Assembly: GCA_033675545.1 (NCBI GenBank) | Contig: JAWDGP010005105.1 | Location: forward strand, 32,501 to 96,500 | Reading direction: 5' to 3' | Origin: Elysia crispata | Lineage: Eukaryota; Mollusca; Gastropoda; Plakobranchidae | DNA: 64,000 bases | Part shown: one piece after another, positions 1-9,480 of the stretch | How positions within the stretch are numbered: the stretch's first letter is position 1 | Layout: each line of letters begins with the position of its first letter | Position numbers and translations under genes: made by a program | The notes under the pieces: generated by a model | Told to the model about the DNA's origin: nothing | The model's input: only the letters and a program-made list of their open reading frames with translations | The model's database searches: none

Positions 1-135
1 ATTATAGCTGAGGATATCAGGGTAGACACCCAAAGAGGTTTATTCACCAAAGCTTTCATTGAGAAAAAAAATTTTGAGATCAATGCAGTGGCATGGGGAG
101 AGGAGAGGAGAAATAAATCGTAGTCAGAGGAAGAC

Positions 136-137
<2 letters not shown>

Positions 138-207
<70 letters not shown>

Positions 208-224
208 GGCAGACTGAGAGTAAT

Positions 225-308
<84 letters not shown>
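138..308. repeat. Compound GA / CAGA microsatellite
   Basis: Two GA blocks flank two tracts of the tetranucleotide CAGA. The same GA-plus-CAGA combination recurs as CT/TGTC at 38.1 kb and 48.0 kb, so it is a recurrent microsatellite type in this genome. Reading frames through it (Ser-Leu-Cys repeats) are artefacts. Confidence 0.97.
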
Positions 309-312
<4 letters not shown>

Positions 313-1371
313 TTTTTAGACTATTACTTTCTTTTTCAATTTCAGAATCTTGAATTTGAATGGGGCGTTTGCCTGTCTGTTTCAACTCAACTTTTAGAGA
401 AAGGAAAAGCATTCCTAGCGTGTTGCACTTGGAAAGTTTTATAATTGATATTTTGGGTAGTTAACCCTTTTTGTGCCATGGTTCATATGGGGAAAAAGAT
501 GACAGTTTTAAACTTAGCAGATTAAAAGGAGATTTTAGAAGGTTAGTCCTGTTCTTTGCCAATCTGTTTAAAATCATTCGAAGCGCTCATTATAAAAACT
601 TTTATGCCAGCGGTGCAGTACATAACGATAAACTGTAACTACCCATTTATTGATACTTACACACATATAATGTGCCTTTAAAAGGATCTACAAGTAATTG
701 GGAATTTACAAAATTAGCTTACTTAAAGGTAAAAAGTTTGGTTCGTGTGCAGGATAGCAATATAATTGTGAAATTTTCTTTTCACTCAGTAACATTTTCT
801 TTCATAAGACGTGTCATTCAAGCCCAAATAAGACCGTAAAGGCTCAGACCTTAAGTGAATTCGCGGCTATGCCACTTTTGTGATTTTTTTTTTGTGCAAA
901 ACTGAATGACCTTGTTCCTCCCCTTACACAAGTCGTCGAGTGTGTTTACTGAACTAAGCAGACTCAGAGGCGTGTAGGCCTTGACTATTGATATACGAGG
1001 GGGTCAACATTATTGACCAATTTTACCAGAAAAATCTAGGCATACATCTAGATGTTATTTATATGATTGGCAGATACTGGATCTAGCCTTGCAATAGAAA
1101 CTCCGAAGCATCAAAGGTATAAAGGAAATGGTAATAAAAAATGATTTTTTTTTTTTTTCAATCTCGGTTAGACCCACGGAATTATAAACGAACACAAAAC
1201 GAAAATCCAGAATCCGAAAAGTAGCAATTCTCTTTTGTCTGAAAATTTTGTCAACAAATCTTGGAGGTTACAGGTCAGGTGTGTATCTTACATCTCTGAA
1301 TAACAAGCATAATTATGTGCTCCATTTTATTTTGAAAGTGGTTCGTCAGAATGACTAAACAAAAAAAGAAG

Positions 1372-1373
<2 letters not shown>
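309..1373. other. Non-coding AT-rich stretch
   Basis: I see no convincing coding frame, RNA gene or element end here. It contains short homopolymer A and T runs and one isolated mariner-like terminus word (996-1003) without a partner. Confidence 0.5.

Positions 1374-1466
<93 letters not shown>
1374..1466. repeat. (GA)n microsatellite, about 46 units
   Basis: Uninterrupted GA dinucleotides. Confidence 0.98.
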
Positions 1467-1469
<3 letters not shown>

Positions 1470-1924
1470 ATTTCAAGTAAGTTTTTTCATAGACATAAAT
1501 AACTGCAATTGTCTGAAGGAAAGAAGTAAAAGAAAGATACTCTCTAACCTGTTAGTTATATTCCTTAGATCTAGATCTATTTTTATCTTTGTTTGTTTCA
1601 CTTTTGTCTGATCAGCTCTTTCATTTTAATAAATTTACGTCAGAAATCGGAGAAAAAAATAATATAAAATTATCACTACTATGATCATGTTTAAAGTTTT
1701 TTTGTTGGTTTTTTTTTCCTCGTTGGACACAATTGTTCTGTTTAGGGCCTATACATTCATGTGTTAGTTTAACCAAAGCAATGGATCAATTTTTTTGCGT
1801 CCTCAGACAAACTGTTATGGCACACGAGATTGGGTCTCGAAATGGGTTTTCTGATGAATTTTTTTGTGACTTGTTAATCCGTATTATAATTAAGCTGTAG
1901 CTAGACCCCCCTCACTTACCTGCT
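1467..1924. other. Non-coding stretch
   Basis: AT-rich with T runs; I see no gene or element in it. Confidence 0.5.
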
Positions 1925-2150
1925 CAACACCTCATCAACGCCTCTGACACACCTAGCGTCTCGTCTCGCCTACTCACTCTTGCACACATGTGATTTGGCG
2001 GGAAAAATAATGGCCACGTGGTAGCTACACAGCCGCTGCACCTGCGCACTCACGAATTTCGTCATTTCGTCTTACCAGGGTCCGAGCAGTTAGACGCTTA
2101 CACGGCAGAAGGACAAATTTCAATTTCATTGCGCAGACGGCCATATTTTG
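1925..2150. promoter_or_regulatory. Candidate TATA-less promoter patch: E2F site, E-box, CpG-containing
   Basis: This patch is richer in G, C and CpG than its surroundings. Visible sites are a full E2F-type word TTTGGCGGGAAA at 1994-2005 and a palindromic E-box CCACGTGG at 2014-2021, with an ATGG core between them. On the minus strand a good splice donor, CTG|GTAAGA, lies near 2085; on the plus strand the same place reads as an acceptor-like CTTACCAG. The site cluster is seen; that it is a promoter, and in which direction it fires, is inference. No host coding exon is visible to the right before the retrotransposon, so a leftward gene outside the window would be the simplest reading. Confidence 0.35.
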
Positions 2151-2159
2151 TTTTAACTA

Positions 2160-2680
2160 ATGGCATTAGAATCTAAATAGATTTTTACTAGGCTTTGGGC
2201 GGCATATAGATCTAGATGTAAATTTAACGATCTAGAGACCTGAAGTTGGCTTAGATCAAGAATTTGCAATCAAAGATTTGCTTTTTTTTTTTTTTAAAAC
2301 GATGAAATTAGACCTAAATCTGGATTATATATTTAGCATACTTTAGGCAAGATTTAGATCTAGATCTAGCTCTATCCAATTTTCAAAGCAAGTTAACGTA
2401 TCTAAATCTAGATCTAGATTTGGCTAAAATTAACGAGCTTGATAAAATCTATTAAACTAAAGTTTAGATGAGATCTAGATTCTAGATCTAGATGCACTTT
2501 AAGACCAAAAAGAAATGCTCAACTCAAGATTCAGATCTAGATCTAGTTGCACATGAAGGTCAAAAAAAAAAAACAAAAAAAAAACGCTCAACCCCAACGT
2601 GATGCCGAATCCTTGGACACTCTAAAGAAGAGAAGTAAGATATTCAAGCGTAAATATCTTATCTAGAACTTTTAGATCTT
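2160..2680. repeat. AGATCT / CTAGAT palindromic repeat cluster
   Basis: The self-complementary word AGATCTAGATCT and truncated forms occur about eight times in 500 bases (near 2207, 2231, 2353, 2405, 2471, 2483, 2533). Similar short clusters occur at 8760-8850, 24310, 29282, 31102, 40877 and 61460-61740. Scattered palindromic short words like this are common in gastropod genomes (from general knowledge). No coding frame is present. Confidence 0.75.
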
Positions 2681-3215
2681 TGCTAAGTTTAAACCCCTGA
2701 CAGACATCTTTAGTTTAGGAATAATATACTGCCTGAGGCCATCCAGCCCCAATGACTAATTAAGAGGACCAATCTATCAGGTCAGGCCGGTCTCTCAAAA
2801 AAAAAACAAAAAAAAACAAAAAACTAAACAGCTTTCTACTCTCAGTATCTTATTTCTTCTCTCCTCTTTCTATCTTTTCCTCTTTGCTTCTAATTCCTAT
2901 CCTCTCCTGTCGTTTTTCCTCCTCTTTCTGTATGACTTATTCTCTCCCCCTTCTCTCTCTCTCTCTCTCCTATGCCTACCTGCATCTCAACTCCTCTCTT
3001 TTCTCTCCTTACATCTTTTCTTTTCAAGATAGCTCCTCCCATCTTCTCCCCTTCATCTCTCCCTTCCTGTCTCCTCCTCTCTATCTCTCCTCTCTCCTGC
3101 CATAGGCTCTCCTTGCCGCCATTCCTCTCCTCTCCCTCTTCTCTGTCTCCTCATATCATCTCTATCACTCTAACTTCCCCCTTTTTTCTCCTGGGCTTTC
3201 TATCTCTATCTCTAT
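2681..3215. repeat. Degenerate pyrimidine-rich tract (CT, TCCT, TCTA)
   Basis: From about 2835 onward the plus strand is almost entirely C and T with interspersed CTCTC, TCCTCT and CTATCT words. The Gypsy retrotransposon landed in it, and the tract resumes after 9164. The Ser/Leu/Pro-rich frames across it are low-complexity artefacts. Confidence 0.85.
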
Positions 3216-3396
3216 TGTGATGGTTCGAGATTGTGGGTTCACAGACAATAAGATAAAGGACCAAGAGACATGTTTTTAGCAACCGGAAGTAGGAGTATTT
3301 ATTTCTGTAAAGTTTACATCGTTCTTGGATGCATTCACATAATTCGTATTTATAAACTATAGCTAGTTACTAAGTAATAATGCATAATACATCACA
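3216..3396 (-). repeat. 3' LTR (181 bp)
   Basis: Begins TGTGATG and ends CATCACA, a 7-bp inverted end repeat. It matches the other LTR except for the 50-bp duplication there and one substitution near 3295. Confidence 0.95.
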
Positions 3397-3411
3397 TATC
3401 CTCTCCTCTCC
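3397..3411 (-). other. Polypurine tract
   Basis: On the minus strand GGAGAGGAGAGGA runs directly into the 3' LTR, the expected plus-strand primer site for reverse transcription. Confidence 0.85.
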
Positions 3412-3929
3412 GTGAAAAAAAAAAATGATACCCTACATAAATTATACACCTGGATGGACATGTCATCCATTTTTTTTTTTTTTAATATCAGTTTACTGTA
3501 ATATTTTAAGAACATGTAAGTATTCTTTATTATGGGTTAAAAGAAAAATAATAGTGAATTAACTTTTTACTTGGAGTGTTGAAAGTTGAAGAATATAGTG
3601 TATAATTCAAGTACATATTTTTAATTAAATTTAATAAACAATGTCAAAAGATAACATAGAAAGTAATTTGATATTGATAGGTTTGAAATTAAATAAAATG
3701 TCCATGGGAGGATAATGTTCAAAGATCAAAGTAAACTTGGACTTGAGACATCATTCGTTCCTCGGAATAAGTGTGATTGAAAAATTTAATCATTCAAAAG
3801 AGAAACTAATAGAAGAGCCTTTTTGGCGAAAGCTCTAGTAGCTTAATGAACCTTAATAATTAGTGTAAAAAAAAGTGGTGTGTTACAATGTGTTAGTGGT
3901 CGCTGTACATCCCTTGTAATAAAACATGC
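3412..3929 (-). other. 3' non-coding region of the Gypsy element
   Basis: Between the pol stop codon (3930-3932) and the polypurine tract. AT-rich; I see no envelope-like reading frame, so this is a gag-pol element without a third gene. Confidence 0.7.
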
Positions 3930-6296
3930 CTAGTCTGTGTATCTGGCGGGAACTTTGACAACGCGACCACTTCTAGTGCGTGTAGTGTGATTGTGTACCC
4001 GAGACTGTGTGTCAGGGGGCGAGGGTGAGGGCGAGGACTCTTGCTCAGCCCTATCGTTGACCATGGGAGGAAGCATGGTCTGAGGTGGAGTTGGCGGAGA
4101 TTTTGCCTCTGAACTTGGGTTTTGCACAAGTGTGCGTTGAAGATTAGGATTAATAGGAAGCAGGATGGGCTCTGGAGTGGTTGAAGAGCTGGTGCTTGAT
4201 GATGTGTGAATTATTTGGTCACAGTGCCGTCGCCAGATCACTCCAGGTGCAATCTCCACCTCATAGCTGCGAGATCCAGTTTGGGCAGAAATAGTGCCAT
4301 GTTGCCATCTCTGGTGTTGTCTGTAGTCTCTAACGAGGACTTTATCTCCAATGTTAAAGAGACGCAGTGCAGCTTGTGAATGAGACTTGACTTGGTCTGA
4401 TTGGTTGGATGACACTTTCGTCTTGATATCAGGGAGTGCCTGATCAATTTTGGTTCGGAGCTTTCTTCCAAACATGAGAGATGCTGGGGTCTCACCAGTC
4501 GTGGAGTGAGGTGAGTTTCTATAGGCAAGTAGGAATCTGGCAAGTTTAGTGTAAACATTACCCTTGTCGTCTTTAGCTGATTTCATAGCTGACTTAAACG
4601 TTTGTACCATGCGTTCTGCAAGTCCGTTAGTTGCAGGATGATAAGGCGCTGTCTTGGTGTGCTTGATGCCATTGCTCCTGACAAAAGTTGCAAATTCTTA
4701 TGATGTAAATTGTGCACCATTGTCAGAGACCAAGTGTTCTGGTAGGCCAAATCTTGCAAATATGGTACTTAGAATATTGATTGTAGCTGATGATGTTGTA
4801 CTCGATGTTGGTATGATCTCAGTCCATTTCGAATGAGCATCCACTACTATGAGAAACATGGAACTCATGAAGGGTCCAGCAAAATCAATGTGGATCCGTT
4901 GCCATGGTTTTTCAGGCCATTGCCATGGATGAAGTGGTGCGTGAAGTGGATCAGGCTGTGACATGGCACATCCACTGCAGCTTTTGGCGATCATTTCAAT
5001 GTCCTTGTCCATAGCAGGCCACCAGACATAGTTTCTAGCAAGATTTTTCATCTTTGCAATACCTAGGTGTCCAGTATGAAGCGTTTGTAGGATTGATGGG
5101 CGTAGCTTGGATGGTGGAACAACTCTGTATCCCCACAAGAGACAGTCTTGTTGAACTGTAAGTTCCTGTCGTATGTTGTGGTAGCTTCTTAGTTCCACAG
5201 ATATCTGGTTTGGCCAGCTGCCATTTTTTATGAAGTTAATAACTTGAGATAGAATAGTGTCATGTCGTGATTCTCTTGCGATAGTGATTGGACTGACAGG
5301 AGCTGAGTCCAATACTTCTTTGTAAAAGAGGTCATTCGCATCTTCTTCTGTTCCCCATTGATCCTTCAGAGGAAGTCTGGAAAGACTGTCAGCGTTTGCA
5401 TTCGCTTTGGAGGTGCGATATTCAATCGAGTAATCAAATCCCGACAGAAATGCTGCATATCTCTGTTGTCTGGCCGCTGACATGGCCGGAATGCCCTTGT
5501 CTGGACTGAAAATGTATTTCAGTGGTTGGTGGTCAGTGATAAAAGTGAAATGTCGACCACAGGTGTAGAAGAAGAACTTTTTTACGGACCAGACGATAGC
5601 AAGAGCTTCCTTGTCTAATTGGGAGTAGTTTTGTTCTGCTTTCGACAGTGTGCGCGAGGCAAAGGCTATTGGTTTCTCTCCCTCGGTCGTTGTATGAGAC
5701 AAAACTGCTCCTATGCCATAAGGTGATGCATCAGTCGCAAGGCTCAGAGGTAGTTCAGGATCGTAATGGGTAAGCACTAAGTCAGAAGCGACCATGTTCT
5801 TTATGGTGTCGAAAGCTGTTTGACATTGGTCTGACCACTTATATGGTGTATCGTTCTGCAGTAAGTTGTACAGTGGTTTTGATATGGTGGAAATATTGGG
5901 AAGCCATTTGTGATAATAGTTGGCTAAACCTAAAAATGACCTTAGGTTTGATTTATTTGTGGGTTTTGGTGCATCTTGAACTGCTTTGATCTTATCTTCT
6001 GTTTTGTGAAGGCCATTTTTGCTTATTTTGATGCCACAGAAGATGACTTCATCTCTGTAGAATGAGCATTTGGCACGGTTTGCACGTATTCCGTAGTCTT
6101 GAAGTCTCTGAAGAACTTTGATAAGATTTGTATGGTGCTCTTCATCTGTCTTGCCAAACACAATCATATCATCTTGGTTACAGAGGACTCCTTGCAGACC
6201 TTTAAGAACCTGGTCTATAGTTTTCTGCCAAATTGCTGGTGATGACGTTATGCCAAAGACCAATCTGTTGAAGACGTATAGTCCTTTGCTAGTGTT
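3930..6296 (-). pseudogene. Gypsy pol, C-terminal part: RT (end), RNase H, integrase
   Basis: This segment resumes the RT palm straight after the nested insertion. The RT active-site box reads NQDD (6168-6179), with Asn where YxDD elements have Tyr. RNase H follows, with ATDASPYGIGAVLS, the KEALAIVW helix and a TDHQPL motif. Integrase shows an HHCC-type zinc finger (HTGHLG then CSGC), HIDFAGP and VVDAHSKW around the first catalytic Asp, and VSDNGAQF around the second. An in-frame TAA (4698-4700) interrupts integrase just after that second Asp, and the same frame continues to a TAG at 3930-3932. The C-terminal part has a GDKVLVRDYR chromatin/DNA-binding-like core and a Ser/Thr/Pro-rich tail. 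Family identity is certain; the copy is not translatable in full. Confidence 0.93.
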
Positions 6297-7124
6297 CAGG
6301 GCTGAGAATTCTCCGTCTAAAGGCGGATTTCCGCCCAACTTGTCATTTCCATCCGCCTAACGAAGATCGCGTCCGCCCAAAAAAAAAATTAAAACAACAC
6401 AAAAATTCCGAAGCCTTCTTTTCTATTTCGAAGCTGGTTTCCGGAAACATAAACCAACCAACACAGAAGAGTTCGATGGTATTGATCAAGTGGAATTATC
6501 GAGATTAACATCGATACCATTTAATGATAATCTATTGTTGTTGTTATTACTGTACTTTCTTAATCGGTTTTGAAAATATCGATCGATATTGGCCGAATTT
6601 CTCTTTGTTTTTGCCAAAGCTTGGCGCAACTTATCTCAGTCTTTCCACAACCGTTTGCGCGTGAACGTCACAATGGCGAGGCGTCAAGACATTGTTAGTA
6701 GAGGAGAAGCTTGCGATGACGGCGATATTGTAAACCCATGGCGATAGGAATGGTGTGACAAAACCGCTAATGGTCGGCGTCTGGGGGAGTTTATTAGAAA
6801 GTTAAGGAAAAAAGGAGTATCGTGGTGTAGTGTGTGTGTGACAAGGAGTTGAGTTACGCAAGTCGTGGACTTACGGCTTTGACGGCTCACGAAACACAAG
6901 GAAAATGTTAAACTTCAACAGAAAAATCAAACACAATAATTAAGGGAAGTTCAGTGCCAGAGGGGCCTAAATGGCTTAATTTTAACGCAATTTTTCAAAA
7001 TTTTCCGGGGGGGCATTCAAAATTTTCCCTAGGTGAATCTCGCGCCTTCGGCGCTCGGTTACGAGCCTTCGGCTCGTTGGCTGGTATTTTCAGACTTTTT
7101 CTTGTCTGACCATTCTCAGCCCTG
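6297..7124. mobile_element. Nested inverted-repeat DNA element inside the Gypsy RT gene
   Basis: The ends are perfect 13-bp inverted repeats: CAGGGCTGAGAAT at 6297-6309 and its complement at 7112-7124. It is flanked by a 6-bp direct duplication AGTGTT (6291-6296, 7125-7130), and the host frame is continuous if one copy of that duplication is kept. CAGGG ends resemble hAT elements, but those normally duplicate 8 bp, so the superfamily is open. Near the right end are two hairpins with the same TTC loop (7042-7054 and 7062-7076). The plus strand at 6673-6907 has a decayed frame with WCSVC followed about 17 residues later by a His and a Cys, like a broken BED-type finger of a transposase. At 828 bp without a catalytic domain it is non-autonomous. 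Confidence 0.88.
6673..6907 (+). pseudogene. Possible BED-finger transposase remnant in the nested element
   Basis: From the ATG at 6673 the frame has an early TAG (near 6745), then a basic run and WCSVC. After a small frameshift it reads SRGLTALTAH and a Cys before a stop. The Cx2C...Hx5C spacing with the leading Trp resembles BED fingers found at the N terminus of hAT-type transposases. Only this short segment supports the call. Confidence 0.35.
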
Positions 7125-7920
7125 AGTGTTGATAGAAGTAAGTTGCTCAGAGGCTTCATCTAGAGGCAGTTGAAAGTACGCTTGCCGTAGATCGATTTTA
7201 GAAAATTTCCTTCCTTGCTGTAAGGAGGAGATCATTTCGTCCAGTCTTGGGAGGGTGTACTGTTCAGTTTGAAGAACTGGGTTAATCGTGACTTTGAAGT
7301 CTCCACAGATGCGTATGTCACCTGATGCCTTTACGACCGGAACAATTGGTGTTGCCCAATCGCTGTGAGAAACTTTGCTGATGATGCCTTGTCTTTCAAG
7401 GTCATCGAGTGCTTTCTCAACCTTTGGTTTGATTGAGAACGGGACAGATCTGGCTTTCAAGAATTTTGGTGCGGAGTTTTCTTTTAATTTCAAGGTTGCT
7501 TCATGATCTCTCACTCTGCCAATTCCATCAGCAAACAATTCTGTGAATTTCTTCTGCAATGCGGTTGTATCATAGTATGACTGATCCATTTTCTTGACTT
7601 CTGGCCAGTCGATCTTAATGTGAGATAGCCAGTCTCTGCCTAATATTGGATTGCTTCCCTTCTTCAGGATGTATATGTCTAATTGCTTCTCCTGGTTGTT
7701 GGTGCTAACTTTGACTGAAGTTTTGCCAAGAGGTTGGATTATTTCCCCTGTGTAAGTCCTGAGTCTAACATTCGTAGACGTAAGTTTGGGTTCTTTTTGA
7801 AAGACAGACTTAAAGTCAGTTATCGTCATTAAGGAGAGCGCTCAGCCTGTGTCTAGTTCCATCTGTACTGGAACTTTATTCATGGTGATTTTCCGAATAA
7901 TTTTTGAACCAGAGTCAAAG
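7125..7920 (-). pseudogene. Gypsy pol, N-terminal part: protease and RT fingers
   Basis: The aspartic protease active site reads LDTG at 7845-7856 and is followed at once by an in-frame TGA (7842-7844) where a small residue is expected. The second protease landmark ILGRDWL follows, then the RT entry region (VPFSIKPKVEKALDDL), the WATPIVPVVK segment, the RICGDFK motif and FSKIDLRQAYFQL with the first catalytic Asp. The frame ends at the nested DNA element. It is in the same frame as gag, so the family uses a single gag-pol frame or suppression; this copy cannot make an intact protease. Confidence 0.92.
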
Positions 7921-8744
7921 TTGAATAGATCTAAAGTGAACTGATCCTCGCTCATTTCATGTATTGGTGCTTGACGAACCTTGTGAGAAGCGTTATTAGA
8001 GTAATTTAATTTTGGTTTTGGATTTTGTTGGTTTGTCCTTTTTTTCTTTCCTCTACATACTTGGCTGAGATGCCCCTTCTTTTTGCACGTGTTGCATACT
8101 GCATCTTTAAAGAAGAAGTCTTGGCGTTTATGGTTTGTCTTGCCGCAAGAGAGGCAAGGTGGAAACTGCTGGTCTTTATGTTTTCTTTTGGGGTGCATGG
8201 ATGGCATAACATGGAGTAGTGAAGATGTTGATCCCTGTATTTCTCCGGCGTCATGGTGAGCTGTTTCCATAGCCAGAGCCACGTTTGTGGCATTATCAAA
8301 GGTCAGGTCCCTCTCTTGAAGGTGACGTTTCTGAATGGCAACATCACTAAGACCACAGATGAATCTGTCACGTAGAGATGTGAGGAGTGTCTCACCAAAA
8401 ATACAGTGTTCAGACAGTTTCTTGATGGCAGCTATAAAGTCTATAATAGATTCTGCCTGCTGTTGGTTACGCTTATGGAATTTATATCTTTCCATTATTT
8501 CTAGAGGCTTAGGGCAATAATGTGTAGAAAGAATCTGACACAACTGGTTGTAAGACTTTGTCGTTGGCAGGTCTGGTGCAGTCAGTGATCGTAAAATACC
8601 ATACACTTTGGGTCCCAATGCGGAAAGAAGAACAGCACTTTGTTTGGCCTGAGCAATGTCATTGGCCAGAAAATAGGCATCTAATCGTTCTTTTTAATTG
8701 GTGAAAGACTCTATAGCCTCATTAAAGTTGTCTGGTTTGGGCAT
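7921..8744 (-). pseudogene. Gypsy gag: capsid-like region plus two zinc knuckles
   Basis: The likely start is the minus-strand ATG at 8742-8744, because the frame from there runs into the gag body with one in-frame TAA (8694-8696) after 16 codons. A capsid-like region contains FHKRNQQQAESIIDFIAAI. Two zinc knuckles follow. The first keeps CLSC and the His but has Phe at the last Cys position; the second, CNTCKKKGHLSQVC, is an intact Cx2Cx4Hx4C. The paired knuckles separated by a short linker are typical of Mag-lineage gags (family knowledge). The stop near the start and the lost knuckle Cys indicate decay. Confidence 0.85.
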
Positions 8745-8918
8745 TGTGTAGGATTTTTGAAGATCTAGATCGAAGGTCACAATCTATGAAAGGTTTCAAA
8801 GTACGTTTTGAGCTGAATGGATTGACTCAAGACGTCTAGATCTAGATTTAAAGAAATAACCAGCCTGGGACAAAGAACAGACTGTTTATATGTGTAAATG
8901 ATTAAATGTTTTCTGAAA
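8745..8918 (-). other. Gypsy leader between PBS and gag
   Basis: Untranslated leader; contains two short AGATCTAGATC-type palindromes (8760-8770 and 8834-8848). Confidence 0.6.
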
Positions 8919-8932
8919 CATCCTCGTCGCCA
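8919..8932 (-). other. Primer-binding site matching tRNA-Ser
   Basis: On the minus strand TGGCGACGAGGATG begins one base after the 5' LTR. Its complement ends in CCA and matches the 3' end of metazoan tRNA-Ser(GCT) as I recall it. This fixes the element's orientation and initiation primer. Confidence 0.85.
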
Positions 8933-8933
8933 C

Positions 8934-9164
8934 TGTGATGGTTCGAGATTGTGGGTTCACAAACAATAAGATAAACGACCAAGAGACATGGTTCGAGATT
9001 GTGGGTTCACAGACAATAAGATAAAGGACCAAGAGACATGTTTTTAGCAACCGGAAGTAGGAGTGTTTATTTCTGTAAAGTTTACATCGTTCTTGGATGC
9101 ATTCACATAATTCGTATTTATAAACTATAGCTAGTTACTAAGTAATAATGCATAATACATCACA
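8934..9164 (-). repeat. 5' LTR (231 bp) with internal 50-bp tandem duplication
   Basis: Copies of a 50-bp unit at 8938-8987 and 8988-9037 make this LTR 50 bp longer than its partner. In element orientation the duplication lies at the primer-binding-site end of the LTR. Confidence 0.95.
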
Positions 9165-9304
9165 TCTATCTCTCTTCCTCCTCTCTCTCCCCTTCTGTCT
9201 TTTCAACCCTCTTTGAGAGTTTCTACATCTCCTCTCCCCTCCCCTTTCTCTCTTTATCTCTATTCTCCTTTGCTCTTCGATCTTTTCAAGTTTTCTTTCT
9301 CAAC

Positions 9305-9399
<95 letters not shown>

Positions 9400-9480
9400 C
9401 CTCCCTCCCTCCCCCCCCCCCCACTGTTTCTCCTTTCCTCTTCCCTCCTGGCTTCTCTTCTACTCTTTCTATATAATTAT
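9165..9480. repeat. CT-rich tract with long (CT)n, CCCT units and a C run
   Basis: Continuation of the pyrimidine tract hit by the Gypsy element. A pure (CT)n block covers about 9309-9394, then CCCT units and a run of about 12 C to 9422. Ser-Leu and Arg-Glu frames here are artefacts. Confidence 0.95.

Larger units (their letters stand above)
3216..9164 (-). mobile_element. Ty3/Gypsy LTR retrotransposon, complete structure, coding broken
   Basis: This is a full minus-strand LTR retrotransposon of 5949 bp. It has two LTRs (3216-3396 and 8934-9164), a perfect 5-bp target duplication TCTAT (3211-3215 and 9165-9169), a primer-binding site beside the 5' LTR and a polypurine tract beside the 3' LTR. 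Gag, protease, RT, RNase H and integrase follow in one frame, the Ty3/Gypsy order. The gag pattern of paired zinc knuckles and the tRNA-Ser primer suggest a Mag/SURL-type lineage, which is inference. Outside a 50-bp duplication the LTRs differ at one base, so insertion is recent. The coding frame nevertheless carries three stop codons (8694-8696, 7842-7844, 4698-4700) and an 828-bp nested element at 6297-7124. It cannot encode its own proteins and would need help in trans. Confidence 0.95.

Noticed and set aside
80..412. Long Ser-Leu-Cys reading frames across microsatellites (also at 9.3, 35.8, 38.2, 41.7, 48.2 kb)
   Set aside because: They are forced by CT/GA and CTGT repeats and are open in several frames on both strands; not genes.
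991..1003. Mariner end (TA followed by CGAGGGGG)
   Set aside because: No matching inverted end or transposase within the window; too short to call.
3397..3929. Envelope-like third gene of the Gypsy element
   Set aside because: No open frame, signal peptide or membrane segment between pol and the polypurine tract.
6684..6899. 71-codon minus-strand frame within the nested element
   Set aside because: Shadow of the plus-strand finger-like remnant; no motif of its own.
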